A stretch of DNA of 64,000 nucleotides, taken from contig MTMD02000014.1 of assembly GCA_002010065.2 (NCBI GenBank), positions 62,001 to 126,000 of the forward strand, in the 5' to 3' direction. Origin of the DNA: Candidatus Pyrohabitans jungbluthii. GTDB lineage: Archaea; Hydrothermarchaeota; Hydrothermarchaeia; Hydrothermarchaeales; BMS3B. Each line of letters opens with the position of its first letter. Position 1 is the stretch's first letter. The position numbers and the translations under genes were made by a program. Below are positions 16,687-24,960 of this stretch, piece after piece. The notes under the pieces are model-generated. The model was not told the origin of the DNA, made no database searches, and saw nothing but the letters and a program-made list of their open reading frames with translations.

Positions 16687-18016
16687 CTCGTCCCTTCCCT
16701 CTTACCTGAAGAATGCCCTTTGCGACCAGCTCATTCAAATCAAGCCTGGCGCCTTCATCTGAGAGTCCAGAGAGTTCTCTATATTCCCTATTCGTAATCC
16801 TCCCCTTCTCCTTTACGTACATCACCGCCTTGATCTGCCTTTCATTCAATCCCAGGCTGCGGAGGTATTCTTCTGTGTAGATGTCCTTTCTGAAGATCAC
16901 CCAGAAGCCCCGGCGCTCCTCAAACTCGGGCTCAGGAAGCGATGCGCTGAGGCAGGCTTTTCTCATCTTGTCTATGCCGGAGCCCCACTGTTCGATTAGC
17001 CCCATGTCGTAGAAGACTCCTGCGATGCCCTTGTTTCTGAGTACTGAGGAGTGGGGTTTGTAGAGGTCTTCGATGGTGATGCCGTAGGGTAAGCCTCCAG
17101 GGCTCCACACTACAAGCCTGTCGTCGTATATCCTGATTTCAACGCTGGCAGGGATGGTGTAGTCCCTGTGGCAGACGGCGTTGATAACCGCCTCCCTCAA
17201 AGCTTCCAGAGGATATTCCCAGACCTCCTCCCTCTGGGGTTCGCCTGTCATCACAAAGCTTACGCTGATGTGCTTGCGAATAAAGTCCATTGCTTCGTCC
17301 ACCTGCTCAATTACTGTGCCGCCTATCATGCGGTCGTCGATTATCGTGGTTTCTCCTCTGAACCTGCCGCAGTGCACCGTCGCTTGAGAGAGAATACGCT
17401 GAGGTTCTCTGCCGAAGAGAAGCAAAGCCGCCCAGGTGGGCTGATTGTCTTTTATCAGGTCTAACTTTTCAAGAACCTGAAGGTGGTCTTCGTCCTCGGA
17501 GATATTCCTCCTTCCTGCGCTGTTGGCTCTCTTTATATATCTTTTTACCTTCTCGGGGTCTATATCCTCCAAGGTTGCGTCCCTCGCTGGGAGCTTGTCC
17601 CAGCTCATCCCAGCGGAGGCGAAATGCACCTGGGCAATCTCCTGGGGCTGCATAGCTCTGTTGCTGTTTCCCACCCTTCTGTAACATCTTCCTCGCACAG
17701 ATACCGGCTTGATTGGAAACTCTTTAATCGTTATAACAACAACCTTTTTCCCATCTGCCTCCTCAAGCTCAACCTCAGGGATAACTCTCGGCTCTGTGCT
17801 CTGAGAAATCTGATTTGCCCACTCTCGCAGAGTTTCTTTTCCGATATCCACGCCCTTAATCTCGCCGCTGTCGGAGACGCCTATGATTATTGCCCCACCC
17901 CTTGTGTTGGCAAAGGCTCCGGCGGTGACGATTACCTCCCTGTTGAAGTATTCCTTAAATTCGACGGTATCTGACTCTCCTTTACTTATTAGTTCATTTA
18001 AATCCACCATCACCAT
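16664..18016 (-). CDS. AlbA_2/Schlafen-type ATP-binding winged-helix protein (COG2865)
   Basis: Predicted DNA-binding ATPase of a kind repeatedly found in type I restriction loci. The N-terminal AlbA_2/Schlafen domain (about residues 5-120) includes SDTVEFKE and FANTRGGAIIIGVSD. A GHKL-like HATPase domain follows with EALREAVINAVCHRDY and VVWSPGGLP...GSGIDKM. The C-terminal winged helix (RITNREYRELSGLSDEGARLDL) completes the architecture. ATG 18016 (or 18010) opens 23 nt inside the hsdM end, so translation is coupled. Composition is GC-rich like hsdM, unlike the rhomboid gene that follows. It may sense or signal the state of the complex; this is inference. Confidence 0.9.
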   Translation of the reverse strand: MVMVDLNELISKGESDTVEFKEYFNREVIVTAGAFANTRGGAIIIGVSDSGEIKGVDIGKETLREWANQISQSTEPRVIPEVELEEADGKKVVVITIKEFPIKPVSVRGRCYRRVGNSNRAMQPQEIAQVHFASAGMSWDKLPARDATLEDIDPEKVKRYIKRANSAGRRNISEDEDHLQVLEKLDLIKDNQPTWAALLLFGREPQRILSQATVHCGRFRGETTIIDDRMIGGTVIEQVDEAMDFIRKHISVSFVMTGEPQREEVWEYPLEALREAVINAVCHRDYTIPASVEIRIYDDRLVVWSPGGLPYGITIEDLYKPHSSVLRNKGIAGVFYDMGLIEQWGSGIDKMRKACLSASLPEPEFEERRGFWVIFRKDIYTEEYLRSLGLNERQIKAVMYVKEKGRITNREYRELSGLSDEGARLDLNELVAKGILQVRGKGRGVHYVLK

Positions 18017-19784
18017 TAAACCCCAGCTCCGCCAGATAATCCTCAATCTTCTCCTCTACGCTGGCGATCTCCCTCTCTATAGCCCTGAGCTCTTCCCACT
18101 CCTTGGCTACGTCTATCTCCTCAAGCTCCTCCTGCGGGAAGACGTAGAGGGTGACGTTGAGGTTGAAATCGTTCACTTTAATCTCATCAAGGCTCACAAC
18201 CCTTGAAAATCCGTCCCCGTCCTTGAATTCTCTATATGCCTGGGCTATCTTTGAGATGTGCTCCTCGCTGAGGCGGTTGAGCTTCCTCACCTCGGGGTGC
18301 TGCTCGTACTCCTGAGAGGCGTTGATGAATAGCACCTTACCCCTTCGCTCTTCAGGCTTGTTCTTGTTGAAGATAAGCACAGCGCCTGGTGCACCAGTGT
18401 TGTAAAACAGCTTCTCAGGGAGCAGAATCACACACTCTACTAAGTCTTCCTCCAGCGCCCTCTGCCTTATGGCTCGCTCTTTGCCTCCGCGGAATAGGCA
18501 ACCGTTGTCAATAACCACGCCTACCCTACCCTTTTCGTCATCTGCGCTCGCCAGCATGTGCTGAATCCATGCCCAGTCTGCTGACTGCTTCGGGGTAAAG
18601 CCGTACTTGTACCTCTCCCTCCAGAAGTCCGCCTTTTTTAAAACGCTCTCGTCGTAACCGTCCTGATTCCATGGGGGATTTGCTATAACCACGTGGAATT
18701 TCTTAAACATGCTGTCCTGGAGAAACTTTGGATAGATCAGGGTATCACCCTGCCTAAGCTCTGCATCCCTAATATCGTGAATGTAGAGGTTCATCTTGCA
18801 CAGCGCCAAGGTAGTGGCGTTGGCTTCCTGACCGTAGAGGAAGAGCCTCTTTGCCTCCTCTGGACCGTGCTTCTCCTTAACGTGGTTGTAGGCGAGGATG
18901 AGCATGCCTCCAGAGCCACAGGCTGGATCATAAACTTCCTCTCCCGGCTTGGGATCGAGAATCTCAACCAGTAGCTTTATAACCTCCCGTGGGGTATATA
19001 CCTCGCCCTCCTTTGCCTTCTGCGGTGCAAAATAGCGCAGAACCCATTCGTAGGCGTCGCCTAAAATATCCGGCGAAACATGGTGGAGTTTTCTGGCGCT
19101 GAATAGCTCAACAAGCTGCCTGAGAATCTCAAAGTTCTCAGTGCTGCTGGTGAACTGAAGAAAGTCTGCCCTGTCAACGACGTCTTTAAGCTCCGGGTTG
19201 CGCTCAGCGATAACCTTAAGCGCCTGGGAAAGCTTCACAGGTAGCTGGTTCACATCCCTTCTGATATTCTCCCACAGGTACTCCTGGGGTATATCAAAAT
19301 CGTGGTAATACTTGCTCTTCGCCTCCTCCCTCGCCTCTTCTTCGGTTAAACCATCGGCAAGAGCTTCCCTGTAAGCCCGCTCGTACTCCAGCTCCCACTT
19401 GTCGCTTATCCTCTTGAGGAAGAGGAGAATGAGGATAAACTTGTAGTCCACCCTGGTTCTTATTAAATCTGCCGCCTTCTTTAGAAGACTCTCCAGCTCC
19501 TCACGGGTTAGCTTCTCTCCGGGGGAAAGTCCCTCTCTGATTATGTCCCTCTTGCTCTTCAAGATATACACCCGCCTTCTGGCGTCGGCTTCGTCTATTC
19601 TCGCTTCAAGCCAGCCCGCTTTCCTAAGCTCTGAGAGGATTACGTTAATGTTATTCTTAGGGTCTTTAAACCTCTCCCTCAATACCCGGTAGGCATCTTC
19701 TCTTGTAAAAGCTTTTTCTTGGAACACTTCAAAAAGGGCTTCGTGCCTTACTTCGAGCCACCTGGGGAGTGTAATTTCACCCAT
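17994..19784 (-). CDS. hsdM: Type I DNA methyltransferase HsdM with N-terminal winged helix
   Basis: N6-adenine methyltransferase subunit that protects host sites. Residues about 12-75 form an additional winged-helix-like segment (AFTREDAYRVLRER...ILSELRKAGWLE), ahead of the standard HsdM N-terminal helical domain (91-215). SAM-binding motif I is DPACGSGG (286-293) and catalytic motif IV is NPPW (369-372). The C-terminal coiled region is complete. First gene of the eight-gene minus-strand operon: a TATA-like element lies about 25 nt ahead of ATG 19784, implying a leaderless message. Confidence 0.96.
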   Translation of the reverse strand: MGEITLPRWLEVRHEALFEVFQEKAFTREDAYRVLRERFKDPKNNINVILSELRKAGWLEARIDEADARRRVYILKSKRDIIREGLSPGEKLTREELESLLKKAADLIRTRVDYKFILILLFLKRISDKWELEYERAYREALADGLTEEEAREEAKSKYYHDFDIPQEYLWENIRRDVNQLPVKLSQALKVIAERNPELKDVVDRADFLQFTSSTENFEILRQLVELFSARKLHHVSPDILGDAYEWVLRYFAPQKAKEGEVYTPREVIKLLVEILDPKPGEEVYDPACGSGGMLILAYNHVKEKHGPEEAKRLFLYGQEANATTLALCKMNLYIHDIRDAELRQGDTLIYPKFLQDSMFKKFHVVIANPPWNQDGYDESVLKKADFWRERYKYGFTPKQSADWAWIQHMLASADDEKGRVGVVIDNGCLFRGGKERAIRQRALEEDLVECVILLPEKLFYNTGAPGAVLIFNKNKPEERRGKVLFINASQEYEQHPEVRKLNRLSEEHISKIAQAYREFKDGDGFSRVVSLDEIKVNDFNLNVTLYVFPQEELEEIDVAKEWEELRAIEREIASVEEKIEDYLAELGFNGDGGFK

Positions 19785-19803
19785 ATTCTTATCGTGAAAG
19801 AAG

Positions 19804-19816
19804 AAGTATAAAAAAG
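19804..19816 (-). promoter_or_regulatory. Promoter of the hsd operon
   Basis: On the minus strand the sequence reads CTTTTTTATACTT, a TATA element centred about 25 nt before the hsdM ATG. The next downstream start-signal-free junctions are all overlapping genes, so this is probably the main promoter for the whole operon. A second AT-rich box lies near 19836-19846. Confidence 0.55.
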
Positions 19817-19863
19817 TTACTATTTTATGAGCTAATTATATAAGCTTAATTGTATTGAACTTA

Positions 19864-21396
19864 TTAAAATTTAATTCTCCCATTTTCCACCGGCAACACC
19901 ACCTCAACCCCATCCAACCTCTCCACAAAGAACTCCGGCCTCTCGGTATGCACCGGCACCACCACCTCGGGTTCAATCTCCTCCACCATCCTGATAATCT
20001 CATCGCCTGAGGCGTGTCCGCTAGCGTGGTAGCCGCGCTGGAACTCTGGCACTGGCTTGCCGTTTTTCTCAACAATCTCGAAGCCCCTGACCTCGAGGTT
20101 GAAAAACTTCAGCCAGTTGTATAAGCGCAGGAAGTCGATGACCTGCTCCTCTGTGTATGCCTCGCTGCTTGAGTAAATGTATGTTCCGCCTTCTGGTTTA
20201 ATGTCCAGCAGGTGCTTCATGTCCCAGAAGCTGAAGCACAGGATGTAGCTCTCTGGCGAGGTGGCTATCTCGCTGGGATCAACCAGCTTGTCCTCATACC
20301 TCTCGTGCACCTCTCTTTCAAAGGCGTCCCTCTTTGCCTTTAACTCCTTATAAACCAAAAGCTCATTCATTCTATCAACGCACTGGGCACATCTCAGAGC
20401 GTCAAGGAGATAGGCGTCCTTAGCTAGGACTACGAGCTCTCGCCCAGCCTCTTTTGCAATCCTTGCGAAGGTGTCCAGGCGCTCAAAGTTTCTCGGCGAG
20501 AAGTCGGCAATCACCAGCTGCTCTTCATCAAGTGTAGCCTCAAGGCAGGTCTCATACACCTGCTGCTCCGAAACCTCAGCCTCTTCAACCCCCGCTCTTG
20601 TGCCCTCGATTATGAGAACCTGCGGGGCGAGCGCCTTCGCCTCTTTAATAAACCTCTCAGTCTTCTCTTTAAACGTGCCATGGGCGCGGATATCGCCTGT
20701 GTAGACCACCCAGCCGGCTGAGGTTTCGACGGCGCAGGCAGCTGCACCATAGATGGAGTGGTCTACATCAAACACCTTAACCTCAAGGCCAAGCTCGTCT
20801 AAGGTTTTAAGCTTCCCCGCATCCAAGCCTCTGGAGCTGGGGCAGCGCTGCCAGAAGTCCTCAAGTTCGCTGTTTGCATCGCCTGCTATAACATAGTCCC
20901 TGCCAATGTATGGTGCCTTTCTCCAGTGGCTGGTGTTGAGCACTCTCGCATCGCCGGGAAAAGCCTCCCTGGGTGCGGAGTAGGCAACCTCTGCGTTGAA
21001 GCTCAAGCCACAGTCGTTCATCGCTTTGAGTATCGCCGCCGTTGTGGGGGTTGCTATCGTGGGGATATCCAGGTCAAGCAGGCCCAGGTTGCCCGCATGG
21101 TCGAGGTGCGCATGGGAGATGAACACAGCTTCTATGTTAAGCCTCGGCATGCGTGAGAGGTCAACATCGCTGGGGATTAGGTCGGAGCGGTAGTTGTTTA
21201 TCCAGGGTATCAGGCCCATGTGCAGCAGGTCGTGGATACCTCTCGCTGGCCTGGGGCTGAGAAACTCCTCGTAGAAGTCGTACATCTTCTTATAGTTGAT
21301 TCCGAAATCGAGGAGAATGCCTCTGCCATCGCTTTCCAGGAAAATCTTGTTACCCCCGATGCTCCTCGCCCCGTCGAAGATGGTTATGCTGGGCAT
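19864..21396 (-). CDS. Beta-CASP metallo-beta-lactamase ribonuclease (RNase J-like)
   Basis: A 510-residue MBL/beta-CASP protein, a family of archaeal RNases that degrade or process RNA. Metal and active-site motifs in order: HAHLDHAGN, VYTGDIRAHG, then beta-CASP motifs including the ASGHASGDE histidine and the final VVPVHTE. An internal helical insertion between the domains is seen. There is no KH domain, so it resembles RNase J more than CPSF. The start is ATG 21396 (MPSITIFDG), because upstream in-frame sequence to 21495 is hydrophobic and overlaps the divergent gene's promoter. It could alternatively be a related DNA/RNA hydrolase. Confidence 0.85.
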   Translation of the reverse strand: MPSITIFDGARSIGGNKIFLESDGRGILLDFGINYKKMYDFYEEFLSPRPARGIHDLLHMGLIPWINNYRSDLIPSDVDLSRMPRLNIEAVFISHAHLDHAGNLGLLDLDIPTIATPTTAAILKAMNDCGLSFNAEVAYSAPREAFPGDARVLNTSHWRKAPYIGRDYVIAGDANSELEDFWQRCPSSRGLDAGKLKTLDELGLEVKVFDVDHSIYGAAACAVETSAGWVVYTGDIRAHGTFKEKTERFIKEAKALAPQVLIIEGTRAGVEEAEVSEQQVYETCLEATLDEEQLVIADFSPRNFERLDTFARIAKEAGRELVVLAKDAYLLDALRCAQCVDRMNELLVYKELKAKRDAFEREVHERYEDKLVDPSEIATSPESYILCFSFWDMKHLLDIKPEGGTYIYSSSEAYTEEQVIDFLRLYNWLKFFNLEVRGFEIVEKNGKPVPEFQRGYHASGHASGDEIIRMVEEIEPEVVVPVHTERPEFFVERLDGVEVVLPVENGRIKF

Positions 21397-21506
21397 CAAG
21401 TCCACCTTGCAAAATAAGGTATCTACGATGTGAGATAAATAATATGTGGCGTAAAGGAGAGGGAAAATTGCTTTAGGTGAAGATGCAACTATCACAATGG
21501 TGGCTC

Positions 21507-22121
21507 ATGAATGGAATAAAAGAGGAAAAACAAAAGCTGAGGGAATACGTCTGGAGGAGGCTTGAAGAAGCGGGAGTGGCGAGATTTCCTCCACCTTACG
21601 GAAGGATACCCAACTTTGAGGGGGCAGAAATAGCGGCGGAGAGGTTAAGCAAGTTGGAGGAGTGGAGAAGGGCAAAGGTGGTGCTCGCAAATCCCGACTC
21701 GCCTCAGAGGAAGGTGAGGGAGCTCGCCCTTAAACAGGGAAAGATGCTCATCATGGCATCCCCCAAGCTCAAGAGGGGATATCTTAAGATAGACCCTGCG
21801 GATGTGAAGGGAAGGGAGAGGGAGGCTTCCAGTATTAAGGGAGCCTTCAAATATGGCAGGACTATCAGCCTGGACGAGGTGGGGGGCATAGACTTGGTAA
21901 TCACTGGCTGTGTCGCTGCCACAGAGGGAGGCGTAAGGCTCGGCAAGGGTGGCGGCTACGGCGACAGGGAGATAGCAGCAGTGCGCGAAAGATTTGGGGA
22001 CGTAGCTGTGGCAACCACTCTGCACGAGCTTCAGATACTTGAGAGAATCCCTGAAGAAAAGCACGACCAGAGGGTTAGCATAATAGCAACGCCGCGCAGG
22101 GTGGTTAGAGTCCAGGAGTAG
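21507..22121 (+). CDS. 5-formyltetrahydrofolate cyclo-ligase-like protein
   Basis: Member of the 5-FTHF cyclo-ligase (methenyltetrahydrofolate synthetase) superfamily: RLGKGGGYGDRE is the nucleotide/folate-binding signature, and PDSPQRKVRELAL resembles the N-terminal basic region. In archaea using tetrahydromethanopterin the natural substrate is uncertain. The start is ambiguous: ATG 21507 gives a family-like N-terminus, while GTG 21477 and ATG 21483 are in frame upstream. It ends convergently, overlapping the ferredoxin gene on the other strand by 17 nt. Confidence 0.75.
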   Translation: MNGIKEEKQKLREYVWRRLEEAGVARFPPPYGRIPNFEGAEIAAERLSKLEEWRRAKVVLANPDSPQRKVRELALKQGKMLIMASPKLKRGYLKIDPADVKGREREASSIKGAFKYGRTISLDEVGGIDLVITGCVAATEGGVRLGKGGGYGDREIAAVRERFGDVAVATTLHELQILERIPEEKHDQRVSIIATPRRVVRVQE

Positions 22122-22773
22122 CGCCTCTGCCACGCCCTCCGGGGCACACATCGGTGCAAAGGGTGCACTTTCTGAAGCTTCCCCCACGCTCGAAGCGAAG
22201 GTTGTACTCGTAGCACCGCCTCGCATCGAAGGTTTCACCTATAGCGCTGGCTGGACATGCCTCTATGCAAGCGTTGCACTCCAGGCAGAGGTCGGGCACG
22301 CTCTGCTCAGAGCCTGAGAGTATGGCGCTCGTGGCTACGCCAGCGAACCTGGCGCGGGGGCCAAATTCTGGAGTTATCACAAGACCATTTCTGCCAATTG
22401 TGCCCACGCCGGCGATAGCTGCTAATCTGCGTATGTCAGCGCTCGGCTGCGAGGAGCTTATAACCTCACTCTCGTATCCCATTTTAAGCAGGAGGTTTGA
22501 AACCTTATAAGCTACGAGGTCGAGAATCTGGTCAACAAACTGCTTCGCTCTATTCCAGCCTTCCTGCCTGACGCCAACCAGAAGCTCCTTCTCCTTTATA
22601 CCCAGACCAAAAACAATTACGCTTCTCGCCCAGGGAAAACCTGTGAGGGGTGCTGCGTACGCTCCGCAGTAGCACCCGAAGATGTCCATTCCCTCTTCAA
22701 CGACGATAGCCTTAACCTCATCCTTCAGCGCCCAGAGGCGCGACTGAAGCAAAGCTCTAGACTCTGCTGCCAC
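22105..22773 (-). CDS. QueG-like double [4Fe-4S] ferredoxin-type reductase
   Basis: Short relative of epoxyqueuosine reductase. The C-terminus has two Fe-S motifs, CLECNACIEACP and CTLCTDVCP; the N-terminal domain includes GTIGRNGLVITPEFGPR, the conserved QueG segment. It lacks the HEAT repeats of full QueG, as do many archaeal paralogues of unknown role. GTG 22773 is chosen: it follows AAAGGAGAGG with correct spacing and begins right after the stop of the AhpD-like gene; the upstream ATG extension only overlaps that gene. Probably a redox protein co-transcribed with the AhpD-like gene. Confidence 0.8.
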   Translation of the reverse strand: MAAESRALLQSRLWALKDEVKAIVVEEGMDIFGCYCGAYAAPLTGFPWARSVIVFGLGIKEKELLVGVRQEGWNRAKQFVDQILDLVAYKVSNLLLKMGYESEVISSSQPSADIRRLAAIAGVGTIGRNGLVITPEFGPRARFAGVATSAILSGSEQSVPDLCLECNACIEACPASAIGETFDARRCYEYNLRFERGGSFRKCTLCTDVCPGGRGRGATPGL

Positions 22774-22774
22774 T

Positions 22775-23242
22775 CTACTTCCTCTCCTTTGCGCTTCCTT
22801 CAATCTCACACATTCCATAGTCGCAGGCGCACTCCTCTCCAGCGGCGCTCTCAACTTCCAGGAACTTTCTCAGCCCTACTGCGAGGGATGAAGTTTCTGC
22901 CACGTGGCTGGCGATGAGCACAGCATCGAGAACCTCCTCCTTGCTAGCGCCATTGGCGAGGGCACGCTTCATGTGGCTGAGAGCGCAGGCATCGCAGCGC
23001 AGGGCTACAGCAGAGGCTAAAGCGACTAGCTCCGCAACCTTTGGCTCAAGGGTGCTGCCTAATATGAGGTTCGAGCTTTTAATAAAATTCGGGATAAAAA
23101 TCTCAGGCTTGGTGCTCAAAACTCTGGAAACAAGGGGCACCTCGCCGTACCTCTCCTCTATCATGCTGAGTATCTCCTTCACCGTCGCTTCCTTGTCCTC
23201 AAAAAGTAAGCGCACCTTGGAATTGAGGTTGACATGAGCCAT
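22775..23242 (-). CDS. Carboxymuconolactone decarboxylase/AhpD-like protein
   Basis: AhpD-fold protein with the redox motif CDACALSH (CxxC and His three residues later), suggesting peroxidase-reductase or disulfide chemistry. A Cys-rich tail (EECACDYGMC) is unusual and may bind metal. ATG 23242 is preferred: a TATA box (minus-strand AAATATACC) is centred 25 nt upstream, predicting a leaderless transcript that begins at this codon; an upstream extension to 23293 would precede the transcript start. It forms a two-gene unit with the QueG-like reductase. Confidence 0.82.
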   Translation of the reverse strand: MAHVNLNSKVRLLFEDKEATVKEILSMIEERYGEVPLVSRVLSTKPEIFIPNFIKSSNLILGSTLEPKVAELVALASAVALRCDACALSHMKRALANGASKEEVLDAVLIASHVAETSSLAVGLRKFLEVESAAGEECACDYGMCEIEGSAKERK

Positions 23243-23259
23243 TGGGATAAAATACAATC

Positions 23260-23287
23260 TTGGTATATTTAACATTTTTGGTATATT
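23260..23287 (-). promoter_or_regulatory. Promoter with tandem 10-nt direct repeat
   Basis: TTGGTATATT occurs twice, at 23260-23269 and 23278-23287, 18 nt apart on the plus strand. The proximal copy coincides with the TATA box of the AhpD-like gene. Two equal boxes on nearly two helical turns look like a tandem operator for a repressor. Confidence 0.5.
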
Positions 23288-23316
23288 GTCCAATAAAAAA
23301 TAGAAGAAGTTGGATA

Positions 23317-23748
23317 TTATTCTTTCTTCAACTCTATGTCATACAGCTTCACAAAGTCCGTCGCAGAGAGTATGCCTACCGGAATGGGGAGGCTGCCCAC
23401 GGGCTTCTTCTGGGTTATCACCAGGCGGTGGATGTTCTTCTCCAGCATCACTTTCGCCGCTTCTTCCAGGTTCGACTCCGGTGCGATGTCTATGGTGTGT
23501 GGCGTCATTATGTCCTCTGCGGTAAGGCTGAGAATCTCCTCCTTAGTCTTGCCGGTGAAGTTCTTCAGGATGTCGACGCTGGAGATAACCCCCATGGTCT
23601 CACTCTGGTTGTTCACAACCACGACGGCGGTTACATCGTTCTCCACCATAGCATCGAGAACCTCTTTCACACCAGCTGTGAAGTTCACTGTGACTACGCC
23701 CCGTGTCATTACATCTCTCACAGCAAACTTACTGAGAAGGTCTCCCAC
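23317..23748 (-). CDS. Two-CBS-domain protein
   Basis: 143 residues made of a CBS pair: RDVMTRGVVTV...MGVISSVDIL and EDIMTPHTIDI...VGILSATDFVKL. CBS pairs bind adenosine nucleotides or SAM and act as regulatory modules. It has no effector domain, so it must act on a partner. It starts 15 nt after the stop of the UroD-type methyltransferase and is presumably in the same transcript; regulation of that enzyme by an adenine ligand such as SAM is an attractive guess. Confidence 0.9.
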   Translation of the reverse strand: MGDLLSKFAVRDVMTRGVVTVNFTAGVKEVLDAMVENDVTAVVVVNNQSETMGVISSVDILKNFTGKTKEEILSLTAEDIMTPHTIDIAPESNLEEAAKVMLEKNIHRLVITQKKPVGSLPIPVGILSATDFVKLYDIELKKE

Positions 23749-23762
23749 TATTCAGCCCCCTA

Positions 23763-24779
23763 CTACCTGACTGCACCGATAAAGGCCTTTATGTTATCTA
23801 GGGGCACCGTGGGCGGGATATCGCAACCGGGGCAGAGCACGTATCCACCGCCCTCAGCGGCGGCGGAGATGCATTCCTGCGCTGCCTTCTTCACATCCTC
23901 GGGTGTGCCCTCGGTGAGCACAGCTACGGGGTTAACGTTGCCAGCGATGCATATTTTGCCGGATAACTCTCTCTTGGCTGTGGCAAGGTCAACCTTGTGG
24001 TCTAAGCTGAAGCAGCCTGCTTTGCTCTCTGCTATTTCATGGAGCTTGTCGCTGGTGTTGCCGCAGATGTGCAGGAATGTGCGCGCGCCCATCTTCTCAA
24101 TCTCTTGCACAAGCTCCTTGAGCGCTGGCAGAGCGTATTCCACAAACTGCTTCTTTGATATTAAATCACCGCTCGCCGTGGGGTCAGCGATGCTCACAGC
24201 CTCCATGCCCACGTCCCTTATAAGCGGCTCATAGAAGGCAAGGATAAGCTCCTTTGCGAAGTCAACCACCTGCTTGACAAACTCCTTGTTTTTGTAGGTG
24301 TCGCGCATCAGCCTCTCCACACCACGAAGGTTAGCTGCCTTTGTGAAGGGTCCCCACGCGGTAGTGCCCACGAGGTACTTATCGCCTATGCGCTCGTACA
24401 CAATCTCAGAGGCACGCCAGACTGTGCGTATCGCCTCGCTCTCGGAAATCTTCTCTACATCCAGCGCTTCTAGGTCTTCGGGCGAGTCTATTATTGGTGC
24501 TTCTAGGTCGGGTGCACCTACGCGGCGAACCTTTATCTTTCCTCCAATCGCCGCCGCCAGGAAGTTGTTGTAGCCGGAGCCAGGGAAGACCATATCCGAC
24601 TGGATTAACTCGGCGGTCTTTATTATGGTCTCCGCGTACTCCTCTGGCTTGCCTATAAAATCCATGAAGGTCTTTCCCGCATTCTTTATAGTCCACATCC
24701 CCCCGCCGTAAATTACGGCGGGCACCCTCTCGGGCGTGCCCAACTCAAAAGCTTCGAGAAGTATATCCTTCGGCTGCAT
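23763..24779 (-). CDS. MtaA/UroD-type cobamide methyltransferase
   Basis: Uroporphyrinogen decarboxylase-superfamily methyltransferase, 338 residues. Zinc ligands typical of MtaA/MtbA/CmuA are visible: HICG (H237, C239) and CPGC (C316/C319). The protein is more distant from the other two family members in this window. It could move a methyl group between a corrinoid protein and CoM or a methoxylated substrate; which one is not decidable. GAGGTGG precedes ATG 24779. A palindrome and TATA box lie in the divergent spacer. Downstream partner is the CBS protein. Confidence 0.85.
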   Translation of the reverse strand: MQPKDILLEAFELGTPERVPAVIYGGGMWTIKNAGKTFMDFIGKPEEYAETIIKTAELIQSDMVFPGSGYNNFLAAAIGGKIKVRRVGAPDLEAPIIDSPEDLEALDVEKISESEAIRTVWRASEIVYERIGDKYLVGTTAWGPFTKAANLRGVERLMRDTYKNKEFVKQVVDFAKELILAFYEPLIRDVGMEAVSIADPTASGDLISKKQFVEYALPALKELVQEIEKMGARTFLHICGNTSDKLHEIAESKAGCFSLDHKVDLATAKRELSGKICIAGNVNPVAVLTEGTPEDVKKAAQECISAAAEGGGYVLCPGCDIPPTVPLDNIKAFIGAVR

Positions 24780-24819
24780 GTCCTACCACCTCAGTTTAAG
24801 TATAATTGTTGTACCAGAC

Positions 24820-24847
24820 GTATATAAATTTATCCTAGTGTTAGGAT
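24820..24847 (-). promoter_or_regulatory. Methyltransferase promoter with upstream palindrome
   Basis: Minus-strand TATA box at 24820-24830 (AATTTATATAC) with ATCCTA-GTGT-TAGGAT at 24832-24847 directly upstream, over the BRE position. The 6-nt arms are perfect. A likely operator for control of the UroD-type gene. Confidence 0.5.
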
Positions 24848-24859
24848 TTTTTTCAAATC

Positions 24860-24931
24860 TATGGATATAAATATGGACTGTTTTTAGATTAATTAGTAAA
24901 ATTTAAATATGGGGATAAGCAAATATCCATA
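24860..24931 (+). promoter_or_regulatory. Promoter of second AhpD-like gene, flanked by inverted 9-mers
   Basis: TATA box ATTTAAATA at 24901-24909. It is flanked by TATGGATAT (24860-24868) and its exact reverse complement ATATCCATA (24923-24931). Two strong ribosome sites (GGAGGT) follow before ATG 24961. Confidence 0.45.
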
Positions 24932-24960
24932 CCGGAGGTGACTCCAGGAGGTAGCATTGG

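Noticed and set aside
8000-20000. CRISPR array or cas genes in the defence island
   Set aside because: No spaced direct repeats and no Cas-like protein; the repeats in hsdS are coding and only two-copy.
23260-24234. Long plus-strand frame of 324 codons opposite the CBS and UroD-type genes
   Set aside because: It reads as the complement of two well-supported minus-strand genes with clear CBS and zinc motifs; its own translation has no domain pattern.
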